64,000 nt of DNA from Macrostomum hystrix (lineage: Eukaryota > Platyhelminthes > Macrostomidae). The stretch is from positions 31,644,501-31,708,500 of the forward strand of contig CATNEN010000038.1 of assembly GCA_950097015.1 (NCBI GenBank), written 5' to 3'. Position numbers and translations under genes: made by a program. The notes under the pieces were generated by a model that was not told the DNA's origin, searched no databases, and was given only the letters and a program-made list of their open reading frames with translations. The stretch's first letter is position 1. Each line of letters begins with the position of its first letter. This document shows positions 45,901 through 57,300 of this stretch, in pieces.

Positions 45901-46544
45901 TCCCCTGATCCGTCAGGATGTCACTCTCCTGATCTGTCAGTGTGTCACTCTCCTGATCTGTCAGGATGTCACTTCCCTAAGCTGTCAGGATGTCACTCCC
46001 CTAAGCTGTCAGGATGTCACTCTCCTGATCTGTCCGGGTATCACTCTGATCTGTCAGGATGTCACTCCCCTAAACTGTCAGGATTTCACTCCAAAAAATG
46101 TCAGGATGTCACCCCCCTGATCCATCAGTCTTCACTCCTGAAAGTTGATATTGCTGCAAGTACATGTATATAGTCTATGGTCCAATCGCTCACCTCGAAA
46201 GCGCTGGTCAGCCGCAGCGGGTAGAACAGCGGCACAAACAGCAATGCAGAACCAACATAGGCAGCGCAGACGCCAATCAGGTGAAAATGAAAGCCGATGC
46301 CGTTCAGGTAGATTTCAGCCGGTTGGCCCAGTATGAGGATAGCAGAAAGGAAACTAGCCACTAGGGACACGGATACAGGTAGGAGGCGCATGCTGCGATC
46401 TCCCATCAGATACTCGGCTGTAGTCTTCTGGCGTCCCCCGGATACGGCAAAGTAGATCCCAACTGAGCAGGAGATGAGCAGGGATATGGCCAGAATGGCA
46501 TAGTCGGCCCAATGGAAGCTATTGTTTGTTTGCTGAAGTGCCAT
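39925..46544 (-). CDS. SLC5A6/8/12-like sodium-coupled monocarboxylate/vitamin symporter, at least 9 exons
   Basis: Minus-strand exons, 5' to 3': 46544-46194, 45060-44992, 44900-44849, 44239-44085, 44016-43802, 42528-42234, 41764-41313, 40225-40128 and 40055-39925. All phases agree and give 606 aa before an unresolved C-terminal exon (human SMCT1 is about 610). Landmarks: FHWADYAILAISLLISCSVG (helix 1), GGRQKTTAEYLMGDRSM, LGGMKAVVWVDAIQAGIML, the GVSQAAVQRISAL segment, FPGLFTSALLAAALSSVSSA and a last helix in IPLIGVFVTIQVGLL. This is the sodium:solute symporter fold, placing the protein in the plasma membrane and coupling Na+ to a monocarboxylate, vitamin or iodide. The substrate cannot be read from sequence. 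The first ATG in frame is at 46544. Five of the eight internal introns hold tandem arrays. Confidence 0.9.
40400..41280. repeat. 21-mer minisatellite, SLC5 intron 7
   Basis: About 42 copies of a 21-nt unit containing GACAGACACCCAGATAGAAT. Because 21 is a multiple of 3, several frames stay open on both strands for about 300 codons; I read these as artefacts. It occupies most of the intron (40226-41312). Confidence 0.96.
41810..42180. repeat. 24-mer-type minisatellite, SLC5 intron 6
   Basis: About 16 copies of a unit containing AGGATGTCACTC followed by TCCTGATCTGTC or CCATAAACTGTC. The same family builds 45450-46135 in intron 1 of the same gene. Confidence 0.95.
42590..43765. repeat. 23-mer minisatellite, SLC5 intron 5
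   Basis: About 51 copies of a unit containing AAAACCAACTAAAACGAACA and CCT. The 5' half (low coordinates) alternates CTAAAAC and CTGAAAC with ACAACT and ACACCT, a dimeric 46-nt organisation. The 3' half is the AAAGCAACTAAAACG variant. Confidence 0.95.
44310..44795. repeat. 42-mer minisatellite, SLC5 intron 3
   Basis: About 11.5 copies of a 42-nt unit with blocks AACCACCTCACTGACTGCAG and GCCCACCCCACCTCC. Same length and block order as 13585-13775. Confidence 0.95.
45205..45400 (-). mobile_element. SINE B copy 3, SLC5 intron 1
   Basis: GGCTGCGTACGGCTG, CAGTCCATGGACTGGGGG, TTACCCAAGCTAATGGTG, GAATTGAAGCAATGCAGAGT and CAGTGTCTTGCTAAAAGACA. The tRNA-like end has decayed. Confidence 0.83.
45450..46135. 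repeat. 24-mer-type minisatellite, SLC5 intron 1
   Basis: About 28 copies of AGGATGTCACTC plus TCCTGATCTGTC or CCCTAAGCTGTC. Same family and same orientation as 41810-42180. Confidence 0.95.
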
Positions 46545-48301
46545 TGCTAAATGCTTGTTCAATAGATTTGATTGTCAGTCAAATTTTCGAAGCCTTTTTC
46601 AAAACAATCTAGCTTTATACACAATAAGTTTAACCAGAGCTTTTATCTTATCGGAACTTAAATAGTCAAATATTAACATGTATAGTCTAAGTCTCCTCAA
46701 TTCGATCGAGTATAATTAGGCAGATAAGCGACGTAAGATATCAGGTAATTATTCTCTCAAAAGTTTAGTTTGGGGTCAGTTATATAGAATTAAGTGTGGT
46801 CGCCTGTCTGAAAAACCTGTTGTAACCAGTTACTAGTTTTGTTGATCTGTTGGTCAGTGCCTTTTTTGATTCGTAATATTGCTACCGCTTATAATTTGTA
46901 TTGTAACTAAATATCCGATTGCTAGCCGAATATAAAATATAGCAAGTTACTAACTCCACAGTTTAAATAATTACTCGTTGTCAAACAGTTTTATATAGTT
47001 GTGCTTAATCGCATTTAAATATTATTCTAATTTAAGTGCTTAATTCATGATAAGAAAGGCATAAGAGTGAAGCTTTTTTAACGCTGTAAATAAATTGACC
47101 TGCTGAAAATAAATCAGAAGTACATGTACCTCTCGAAAACTAAATTCAAGAGCTGGTGGATGCTATTGCTGCTGATTTATTGTTAGACACAATTAACTGT
47201 TAGATACGATGAACTGTTAGACACGATTCACCTAATTTTGTCTAACGAATTGTTAGACACGATAAACTGTTAGACACAATGTACCCCTTGTTAGACACGA
47301 TAATCTGTTAGATACGATAACCAGTTGGACACGATGAACTCTTAGACCAATTTGCATGACAATCGCCTTATTTTTGCTATTCATACATTTTTCTTAAAAC
47401 TTAGTGGCTGCTAAAAAAATTGATAACACCTCATAAAGAAATGAACATATATATTTGTTTTTTATTATTAATTCTGTTTTTATTCAAAAGTAAAATAATA
47501 TAACATTTAAAACATAGGCATACGATACAAAATCGTTAAAGAACAAAAAAAATTCTGGTGAATCGGTTTGAATAGTCAATAGTAAAACAAAATATTCAAT
47601 ACTTAAAAAACGTGACTAAAGTTGTTTATTTTGTCAATACTTAATTGCCGGACAAAAGATGCTAGTAGAGAAATATATAAAGAAGAATACTTCACTATTT
47701 TCGTTATTATTTTTATCTACGAATCATTTGATTATTTAATTTAAGTGGTGCAGGCGCGACAAAGGACTGGAAAATTAAAGTACATTAACTAAAGAAATGA
47801 ATATTAGAAAATAAAATTAATAAAATAAAGAAGCATTAGACGGGTAAAATAAATAAAATATGAAGTTCTAGTGCATTATATATTTGTTTATTTATGCAAA
47901 ATTAATCTTTAGGACTTGTTTTATTTACTATATAGTATAGTTAGATATTCGAAGCACAGTTAGGAAGCAATTTGTGTCCTTAAGTGAGGCGCACTAAATT
48001 CCTTAGTGCTTCAGTTCACCCAATTATAGTAGAATTGGTACTGCAGCATCGTTGTATTTTAAATTGGGTCTGTTTAAAATTAGTCTATTATAATGAATAT
48101 TAAAAAAGCTATTAACTAAATACTTTTAAAGATAAAATTAATTTACGGTTTTTTTAAAAAAAGAAGTGAGGTAAACAAACGAACAAAACGCTCACGAATT
48201 TAAAATTATTACGTCTATCGGAAGTATTTTTTCGGTTACAATTGTGTACAAAGCAGCGAGAATAGGGTGTGGACTAATTAAGTGATTGAATATCGCTTTC
48301 G
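46545..48301. other. Intergenic region between SLC5 (5' end) and TIAM (3' end)
   Basis: AT-rich. It must hold the SLC5 promoter near 46550-46900 and the TIAM 3' UTR below 48302; minus-strand AATAAA candidates include about 47930. It also contains a short 17-mer array (47170-47350) and a SINE B fragment at about 47985-48040 (GTGCTTCAGTTCACCC). No gene is seen. Confidence 0.5.
47170..47350. repeat. 17-mer repeat GTTAGACACGATGAACT, intergenic
   Basis: About eight imperfect copies (GTTAGACACGATAAACT, GTTAGATACGATGAACT) with short interruptions. Same unit and orientation as the array at 49830-50095 inside the TIAM gene. Confidence 0.88.
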
Positions 48302-51300
48302 TTATCGAAAATCTATAGTAGCGGCGGCACTTGAGCAGCGCTCAAAAGCCCGACTGTCCGAGCTGCTCGAAGTGGCGCCCTTCGACGAGGCGGCGTATTC
48401 TCCTCCAGCCGCTGATGCAGCTGTGACGGAGCGGCCAATGTCGTTTGTACTTCTCGAAGCGTCAAGAACTTGTGGCGGCGGGGGCGGTGGCGGTGGCGGC
48501 GGTAGAAGCGGTGGCGACGGATGCCGGAAGCTGCTGACCCGCTCCGGCACTGGCGGTGGCGGCTGATAAGGCGGCTCGCCCGACAACAACAATCTGGCGG
48601 CGTCGCGCACCGCCTGTCGAATGGTCTTCAAGAAGTCGTCTCTGGCTTCGGCGGTACTGGATTGAGAATGGTTGAGTGTTCGCGTGGTTTAAGAATAAAT
48701 CCAGGACCACTAGAAGGAGTGGAAGGGATGGGAGACTACATTTCTTAGAAAAATACACTATGTAGAAAGGAAGTTTTTTCAGCACAAATTTAATGACTTT
48801 GATGACTGAAGGCGGATCAATCGCTCACCTTTTGATAATTGGGGTCAGTGGCAGAGCGCGTTAACGCGTTTGCCCCTCGCACCAAGGTCCCTAAGCTCGA
48901 TTCCGCGGCGAGGCCACATTCATTTGGGGCGCAGCCGCGGAGAGAAGGCTTAGTGGCTTGTCGTGTAATTTACGCCATTGAAGGCCAACCTCAAGGCACA
49001 GTGAGAGTGCACACTGCCTGACGATTAGAAAGTCAGGGCAGATGTACACACCTGTGTGAGTGTGTGCTCAGGAGTCAGCGGAATGGGCAGAATTGCCTCC
49101 TCGCTGGCTGCTGGTCAAGTGTCAACAAATGATGTACCGTTGCCTGCAGCCCTCTAGCAAGTATAATTATTATCATTGATCATGGCATTCTTATTTATAG
49201 CTTCATCGACTTCTGTCAAGCTTTTTAGTGAAAACATCGATTTCATATTCACTTTTTCTCAACATACCTGTGCCAGAAAAACTGATCCTGAACCAACAAA
49301 ACTACTCGTAAAGTGGACCCTTGGTAGCTCGTAGAATAAAAAAAACCTGACTTTTATTTTTTCCGGAATCACAGAATTAGCATCGTAGATATATTCAACA
49401 ATTCTCGTCGTGGTCTTGTCTGGTGGCAAAAACTACCAAATATCGGAATGCATTTTCTGCCTACTAAATTTCATCGTGTAACTATTTCTGCTATTATTGT
49501 TTATTACATTGTTAACTATTGTTGTTGAATCAATATGGATTCGTCAGAGGTTTATACAGAGAAATGGACCAATCCGTTTGGATGTACAACCCATGTAAAA
49601 TCACAGCTAGTTAGATTTTGCACTAACCTATTCGACAGTTGATACAATTTCTCCATTCTGTTATCCTCCAAAGAGGCCAGGTGCACCAGATCCCACAGGT
49701 AGGTCCGCTGGGCGTCGTTAGAGAGGCCGCAGCGGACCTGAACGTCCGTAGCCGGTATGACAGTTTGAAATCGAATCAAGTCGTAGTTTCGCATGGCGGC
49801 CTGTGAGGTAGAAACAAACTGTGGGGTGTACTGTTAGACACGATGAACTGTTAGATACGATGAACTGTTAGACACGATGAACTGTTAGACACGATGAACT
49901 GTTAGATACGATGAACTGTTAGACACGATGAACTGTTAGATACGATGAACTCTTAGATACGATGAACTGTTAGATACGATGAACTGTTAGATACGATGAA
50001 CTGTTAGACACAACGAACTCTTAGATACGATGAACTGTTAGACACGATGTACTCTTAGATACGATGAACTGTTAGACACGATGAACTGTTAAATTCGATT
50101 AATTTTTCCTTACGTCTAGTCAAAAGTGGCGAGTCCACTCACAGATAGGGCAATAAGTTTTCCCTTGGAACTTGACTACCTTTCACACGTTGAGGATAAT
50201 TAACCTACCCTGGCTGAGTCCTCGGTCGGTCTTGGTTCTTGGCAGAGCAACACAACGGCGTGGCGAAACACGAAGCAACTGGTGCACATGTGCTGCTGCT
50301 GGTCAGTCTGACCAACGCTAAGACTTTCGACAGAATTCAACCATTCGACTGTGCCAAACATTCTCAACTCGCCGATGCTCAGGTCCACGGGCTGAGGGAA
50401 ACGTTTTCAAAATTACTCTTTTGTTATGTAGCCTATTTCTGATTTCTGATTTCATTTCTGTTCCCTACTTTTGAGAAATTCAATTCAGACACGAGATCAG
50501 CCTCTAAAATCTCTCAGGTAGTCCAATGCATGAATTCCTTCAGCCTTCAAGAAACGCCTAGGGGTATCTTGTCAAACATCACCTCTTATGTATCTCCTCG
50601 GGTATATTGATAGGTAACTCCTCACGTATCTCCCCAGGTATCTGCTCATATATCTTCACAGATATATTTAGGTAACTCCTAAGTTATCTCCTCATATATC
50701 TCCTCAGGTGTCTCCTCAGGTACTCTCTCATGTATCTCCTCAGGTTTCTCCTCAGGTATGTTCTCAGTTATCTTCTGGGGTACCTTCTCAGATGTACTGT
50801 CAGGTACCTAATTTGGTATCTCCTCAGGTATCTTCTCAGGTACCTCATTCGGTATCTCCTCAGGCATCTCCTATTGTATCTTTTCAGGTATCTCCTCGGG
50901 TATTTACTTGAGTCTGCCTAGATTATAGTTTCAAATCTGGTTAGTTTTACCGGTTTGTGCGGGTAGACCTGTCGAAAAAGGTCGGCCAATTCGTCGAATG
51001 TCGCTCCGAAGTCATGCCGAATCTGCTGCATTTCGTTCACGTGACTTGCCACCGGTTGAATGCATCGAATAGCCTCTAAAATATTTTTGTGATTAATTTG
51101 TGAGTGCGGAAGTACTTGAGTGCGGAAGTACTTGAGTGCGGAAGTACTTGAGTGCGGAAGTACTTGAGTGCGGAAGTACTTGAGTGCGGAAGTACTTGAG
51201 TGCGGAAGTACTTGAATGCGGAAGTACTTGAGTGCGGAAGTACTTGAGTGCGGAAGTACTTGAGTGCGGAAGTACTTGAGTGCGGAAGTACTTGAGTGCG

Positions 51301-54300
51301 GAAGTACTTGAATGCGGAAGTACTTGAGTGCGGAAGTACTTGAGTGCGGAAGTACTTGAGTGCGGAAGTACTTGAGTGCGGAAGTACTTGAGTGCGGAAG
51401 TACTTGAGTGCGGAAGTACTTGAGTGCGGAAATACTTGAGTGCGGAAGTACTTGAGTGCGGAAGTACTTATGTAAAGTATTACAAACAACATTTCAACTT
51501 GTGTTTAAAAATGTTTAAAGCTCACCACTGAGCCGTCTCTGCTCTTCGCTACCCTGCTGTGCCAAGCTGTGCAGAGCCTCCAGTATCGCCGGGTACTTGG
51601 CTATCCTCTGCACCGGGGCCTGCATCAGCGAGTTGATGTCCGCGCCGGCCTCGCAGGCCGAAACCGACTGCAGGTGCGGATCGGCGTCACCGGATGAGCC
51701 GTTGGAGCTCTGTTGTTGGAGAAACTGCATCACTGCTGCCGTGTCACTGCCTGCAGTGTGATACAAGCGTACGACTTTTTTAAATTATGACAATAACTAC
51801 TCGTATTAGTAGTAAATTAGTTCCAACCAGGCATGGAGACCAACCCGAATCTAACAACTTGATGCAGGCGAGGCTGTGGGCGCAGAAGGCGCTGTAGAGC
51901 TTGAATTGGTCCTGATAGTGCACGAATGCGGAAGCCAGGCTTAGTAGAGATTTCTGGAATTTAAATTATTGTGCATTGTTTTTTGCGGTAAAGATAAAAC
52001 AGGACTGATGCAACACAAGAACTGACTGAACATCCCCACTGACACCTCACTCCCAGAACTGACACCCACTTTCAGAGCTGACACCTCACTTTCAGAGCTG
52101 ACACCTCACTTTCAGAGCTGACACATATTACATAATAATAATAGTAATTTCAGGAGAGCTGTGGAAAATGGCACATCATTTGGTGACAGTAGAGCCGCAG
52201 CCAGCGAAGAGGCAATTCTGCCCTTTTTGATGTCTCCTGAACACACAGATACCGAACGCAGACACATGCTCACACAAGCCCCGACTTTCTCATCGCCAGG
52301 CAGTGTACACTTCACTGGGCCTTGGAGGTTGGCCCTCAAGGGTGCAAATTGCACGACAAGCCCCCATTAAGCCTTCTCTCCGCGGCTGCGCCCCAAATGA
52401 ATGTGGCCTCGCCGCGGAATCGAGCTTAGGGACATTGGTGCGAGAGGCAAATGCGTTGACCGCTCTGCCACTCACCCCCTCCCTATTACAGAACGGACAC
52501 CCTATCAGTCTCCGCGCACCTTGACATCTCCACCGGAGGCTCCGCTGCTGCTCAAGGCGTGCAGGAACTCGGCATGAAAGGCCGCCAGCCCAGCAACCAC
52601 CTCCGCCAGCTGGCGCAGCTCCCTTGGCGGAGACGGAGGCGAGAACCAATCGCACAGCGGTTCCAGGTAGCGCACAGACAGTGCCCGCAGGCAGTCGACG
52701 TAGACTCGCTCAGTTTCTAGCAGCTCCAGCGTAGCCATTCTCAGACGATTGTCAACGGTTTGTCGGAATAACGAAGGATCACCGACGGCTGCCGGGGCGT
52801 GGGTGGACGAGGCGGATGAATTCGACTGGCACTGACTGCCAGTGTCCGGCGATGATGACACCACGTTTGCCTGGCGGTGGAGTTCAATTTGCTCTTCGTT
52901 TCATTAACTAGAAAGATTATTTTACAGGTCTTACGACCGATCACTCCCTCCCTAGGCTCTGCGACCCTCCGCTCCACTCCTGCGTACAGTCCAGACATCC
53001 ACCAACCTCACTCCCTAGGCTGTGTGACCCTCCGCTCCACTCCTGCGTACAGTCCAGACATCCACCAACCTCACTCCCTAGCCAAGCGACCCTCAGCTCC
53101 ACTCCTGCGTACACACATAATTGTCTTATATTTCAAGCGACTGAGAACCATATCTACCTGTCGCTTTAACTGTTGAGCTCGCCGGGTCGCCGATTCCCCG
53201 GCATCGATGGTTGCCGACGGCTGCAGTCTGGAAGTTCTGCCCTGCTGTATTTTTGAACCCATCAGTTGATTCTGCTGCTGCTGCTGCTGTCGACTAGACC
53301 GAACTAGCAGAGACAAACTGGCCGACTTTTCAAATAGGTCCTCAATGTAGACCATATCCAACTGAGCCACTAGTCTATCATTGACGGCCACCAGTTCGTC
53401 GCCAGGCACCAAGCCGGCCTCGTCCGCCGAGCTTCCGGGTTCGATTCCGGCTACGTAGACGCAGAGAAACTCCCTGCCGTTGGCCGGGTCGCGCTGTAGC
53501 TCAGCTTCGGCTGTCAGGCCGAAATGACGAGCCCCCGGACGCTTCGACATTCGACATAGGCGGCGCTGCTTCTCGCACAATTCAGCGAATTGTAAGTCCT
53601 TCGTGGGGAGAGCGGATGGAATGAGTGAATCCCAATGAACCTGAGTGAATCCCAATGAACCTGAGTGAATCCCAATGAACCTAAGTGAATCCCAATTAAC
53701 CTGAGTGAATCCCAATGAACCTAAGTGAATCCCAATTAACCTGAGTGAATCCCAATTAACCTGAGTGAATCCCAATGAACCTAAGTGAATCCCAATGAAC
53801 CTGAGTGAATCCCAATGAACCTAGGGTGAATCTTCTCGCAGACTAACCGGATTTTCTGCGAGTAGCAATCTGCCAGGCAAAGATACTGCCACACCATCCG
53901 GTCTCGGCCAGGTAAGATCGTAGCTGCACCAGTCCAGACCGCCGCACTCGCGACAGACAGATTGTAATAGTTCGATGACTCGGGTGGTGTCGTTTATGCC
54001 GACAATTGTGGTCTAATTGGATGATGAAAAGATTCAGATCGTTTACCTTGCCCGTACAATGGCGTCACTATAATAGCCAATTATAGCAAACAGTCAATTC
54101 CACGAAAAGCATGTCTCCCCCAGCGCGTTTTGTCAAGATAAGAGCGTCTAGTTTGTCTGATTTTGGGGTTCTATGGTCGCTGACGAGTGTACATTTGTGC
54201 TTCACTCTATCTTGTTTTCTGCGTCTGATTTTGGGGTTCTATGGTCGCTGACGAGTGTACATTTGTGCTTCACTATATCTTGTTTTCTGCGTCTGATTTT

Positions 54301-57300
54301 GGGGTTCTATGGTCGCTGACGAGTGTACATTTGTGCTTCACTCTATCTTGTTTTCTGCGTCTGATTTTGGGGTTCTATGGTCGCTGACGAGTGTACATTT
54401 GTGATCCACTCTATCTAGTTTTCTGCGTCTGATTTTGAGGTTCTATGGTCGCTGACGAGTGTACATTTGTGCTTCACTCTAACTTGTTTTGTGCGTCTGA
54501 TTTTGGGGTTTTATGACCGCTGACGAGTGTACATTCGTGTTCTGTCCTGCCTCGTGCCTACATTTTCCGGGTCATAAAAGGACGTAAAATGGATTAATTT
54601 TATTACACGCTTCATTTCGACATCTTGAAAATTAACTTTAACATGCTTGCCTCTCCTGATGGTAGCCGAATGCTGACAGTTCGACGCTGGAACACCGGAT
54701 TTTGCTGCTGTTGTTGCTGTTGCTGCTGCTGCTGTGGCTGCTGTGGGGGAAGCGGCTGCGGCGGTGAAGCTGACTGTAGCTGTTGATGCTCTTGCTGCGG
54801 CACTGGCTGCTGCTGGTATTGGTTCAAAAACTCTGCAGGTGGTGCAGACGAGTGTCTAGTAAACTGCTGCTGATGCTGCTGTTGTGGTATGTTGGACTCC
54901 TCATTATGTGTGTTCCACGGCAGTGTTGACTGTTTTTGCTGTTGCTGCTGCTGCTGTTGCTGCTGCTGTGGCTGTGGCGTACTAATAGCAGATTTTTGCG
55001 TCCATGGCGTGTCCTGGCCGCTTCCCCCGCCTCCGCCTGCGCCAGCGGCGCGGTGCTGCAGAGTGGCCGTTGTCAATGGAAACCGGGCGCACACGAGCGC
55101 ATGAAATGAAGTGACATTTAAAGGGCCGATCCGGCTGAGTAGTTGCTTCGATGGCTTGGACACGCTCGAGAGTATGTTCTGAATATGAAAACAGTATGGT
55201 TTTGGAAAACAGCACATGGTAAGAGATCTTCTTTAGAAAATCTTGAAGCTTCTCACCTTCGGATTGGGCATCTCGTTGCCAAGCAGCGAAGCCAGGTAGC
55301 AACGATACCTATATAATTCCACCATCAATCGTTCAACATTCTCTTCCCATTGCTCGATGTCTCTAGTGATTGTCTGCCGACTGCGGGCATCTCGAACTGC
55401 CGACAGTTGGAGCTCGGCCATTGTACGCATTTTCCCATCCTAGACAGTTGAGGATGCAATGATAAACGATCAGCTGAATGCATTGTTAACAGTAGAAAGA
55501 TTAAGATTTTTTCTCGCCAAAGTGGTTTTTAAGAGGTCTTCGACAAGAATCGCTGAATATGTCGACGAGGCTGAAAACTTTGATCCACATGGCGGACTTT
55601 CACGAAAATCGGCCATTCGGTTTGGGTATTTGAAATAGCCCCAAGGTCTTTCTACTGTAACTAATGTACACACCCATGATGTACACGAATCACAAACCAA
55701 ATCCACGCTGCACTCCAGCTTGGCAATCTCGGAGCGCAACAAGCGCGCCGTGTCCATTTTGCCGCGCTGCCTGGCGAACAGCGAGGCGCACGCGGTGTGC
55801 AAAGCCGCCACCCAGGCGTCCATCTCCTCCTTGCTCGTGGCCTGCAATAGATACGCGTCACCGAAAGCTGTGCTCAGGGAGAGCACGTGCTCACGCTTCG
55901 GATGCTCAGGCATAGCCTGGGCGATGCAGCCCTCGATGACTGCAATAAACAATGTTGGGCCATTAAGTTAGTCACAGTCGACTAAATTGAACCGTTCCAA
56001 ATCTATTAAAAAAGTAAAAAAAGATCATGCTATTATCAGCTTGGTATGTTCTGCACAGCCTGTAATGTCTGCATCCTGCCTGAATTTATGCAACTCCAGA
56101 TCTGTCATCTGCCTGACGTTAATCTACTGAAGGTGTGTCTTCTGCCTGACGTTAATCTACTGAAGGTGTGTCTTCTACCTGACGTTAATCTACTGAAGGT
56201 GTGTCTTCTGCCTGTGGTTAATCCACTGAAGGTGTGTCTTCTGCCTGACGTTAATCTACTGAAGGTGTATCTTCTGCCTGACGTTAATCTACTGAAGATC
56301 TGTCTTCTGCCTGACGTTAATCTACTGAAGGTGTGTCTTCTGCCTGACGTTAATCTACTGAAGGTGTGTCTTCTGCCTGAGGTTAATCCACTGAAGGTGT
56401 GTCTTCTGCCTGACGTTAATCTAGTGAAGATGTGTCTTCTGCTTGACGTTAATCTACTGAAGGTGTGTTTTCAGCCTGAGTACTGCGATTTAAGGAGGCC
56501 ACTCACTCAAACAGAGCCTCGGATGCGACAACTCCATCGATGCTCCAGGAGTGCCTCCGACCACGCTAGCATCTTGATAGTCAGCGGCTCCTATTGCGGC
56601 CGCCATTGAAGCTGGCAGAGCCAGAGACAGAGAAGAAGCGCCAGTTGAGTCGGATTTGTGCAGCATCAGGACGGTGCCCCGAAGGCTTGCCCAATAGGGG
56701 CGCCATTTGCGGTGCGGCGCGGTCTCAACACGCCGACGCTTGTGTACAAGCCAGTGCTTCACGTTGAGCCAGCTGGTTCAAGGAGTTGAGTTATGTTGAG
56801 GTCTAATCAGACATCAGTGGTTGAGTAGAGGTGAGGTCTCAGACATCAGTGGTTGTAGAGTAGAGGTGAGGTCTAATCAGACATCAGTGGTTGTAGAGTA
56901 GAGGTGAGGTCCCAGACATCAGTAGTTGAGTAGAGGTGAGGTCTCAGACATCAGTGGTTGAGTAGAGGTGAGGTCTCAGACATCAGTGGTTGTAGAGTAG
57001 AGGTGAGGTCTCAGACATCAGTGGTTGTAGAGTAGAGGTGAGGTCTCAGACATCAGTGGTTGTAGAGTAGAGGTGAGGTCTCAGACATCAGTGGTTGTAG
57101 AGTAGAGGTGAGGTCTCAGACATCAGTGGTTGAGTAGAGGTGAGGTCTCAGACATCAGTGATTGTTGAGTAGAGGTGAGGTCTAATCAGACATCAGTGGT
57201 TGAGTAGAGGTGAGGTCTCAGACATCAGTGGTTGTAGAGTAGAGGTGAGGTCTAATCAGACATCAGTGGTTGTAGAGTAGAGGTGAGGTCTCAGACATCA

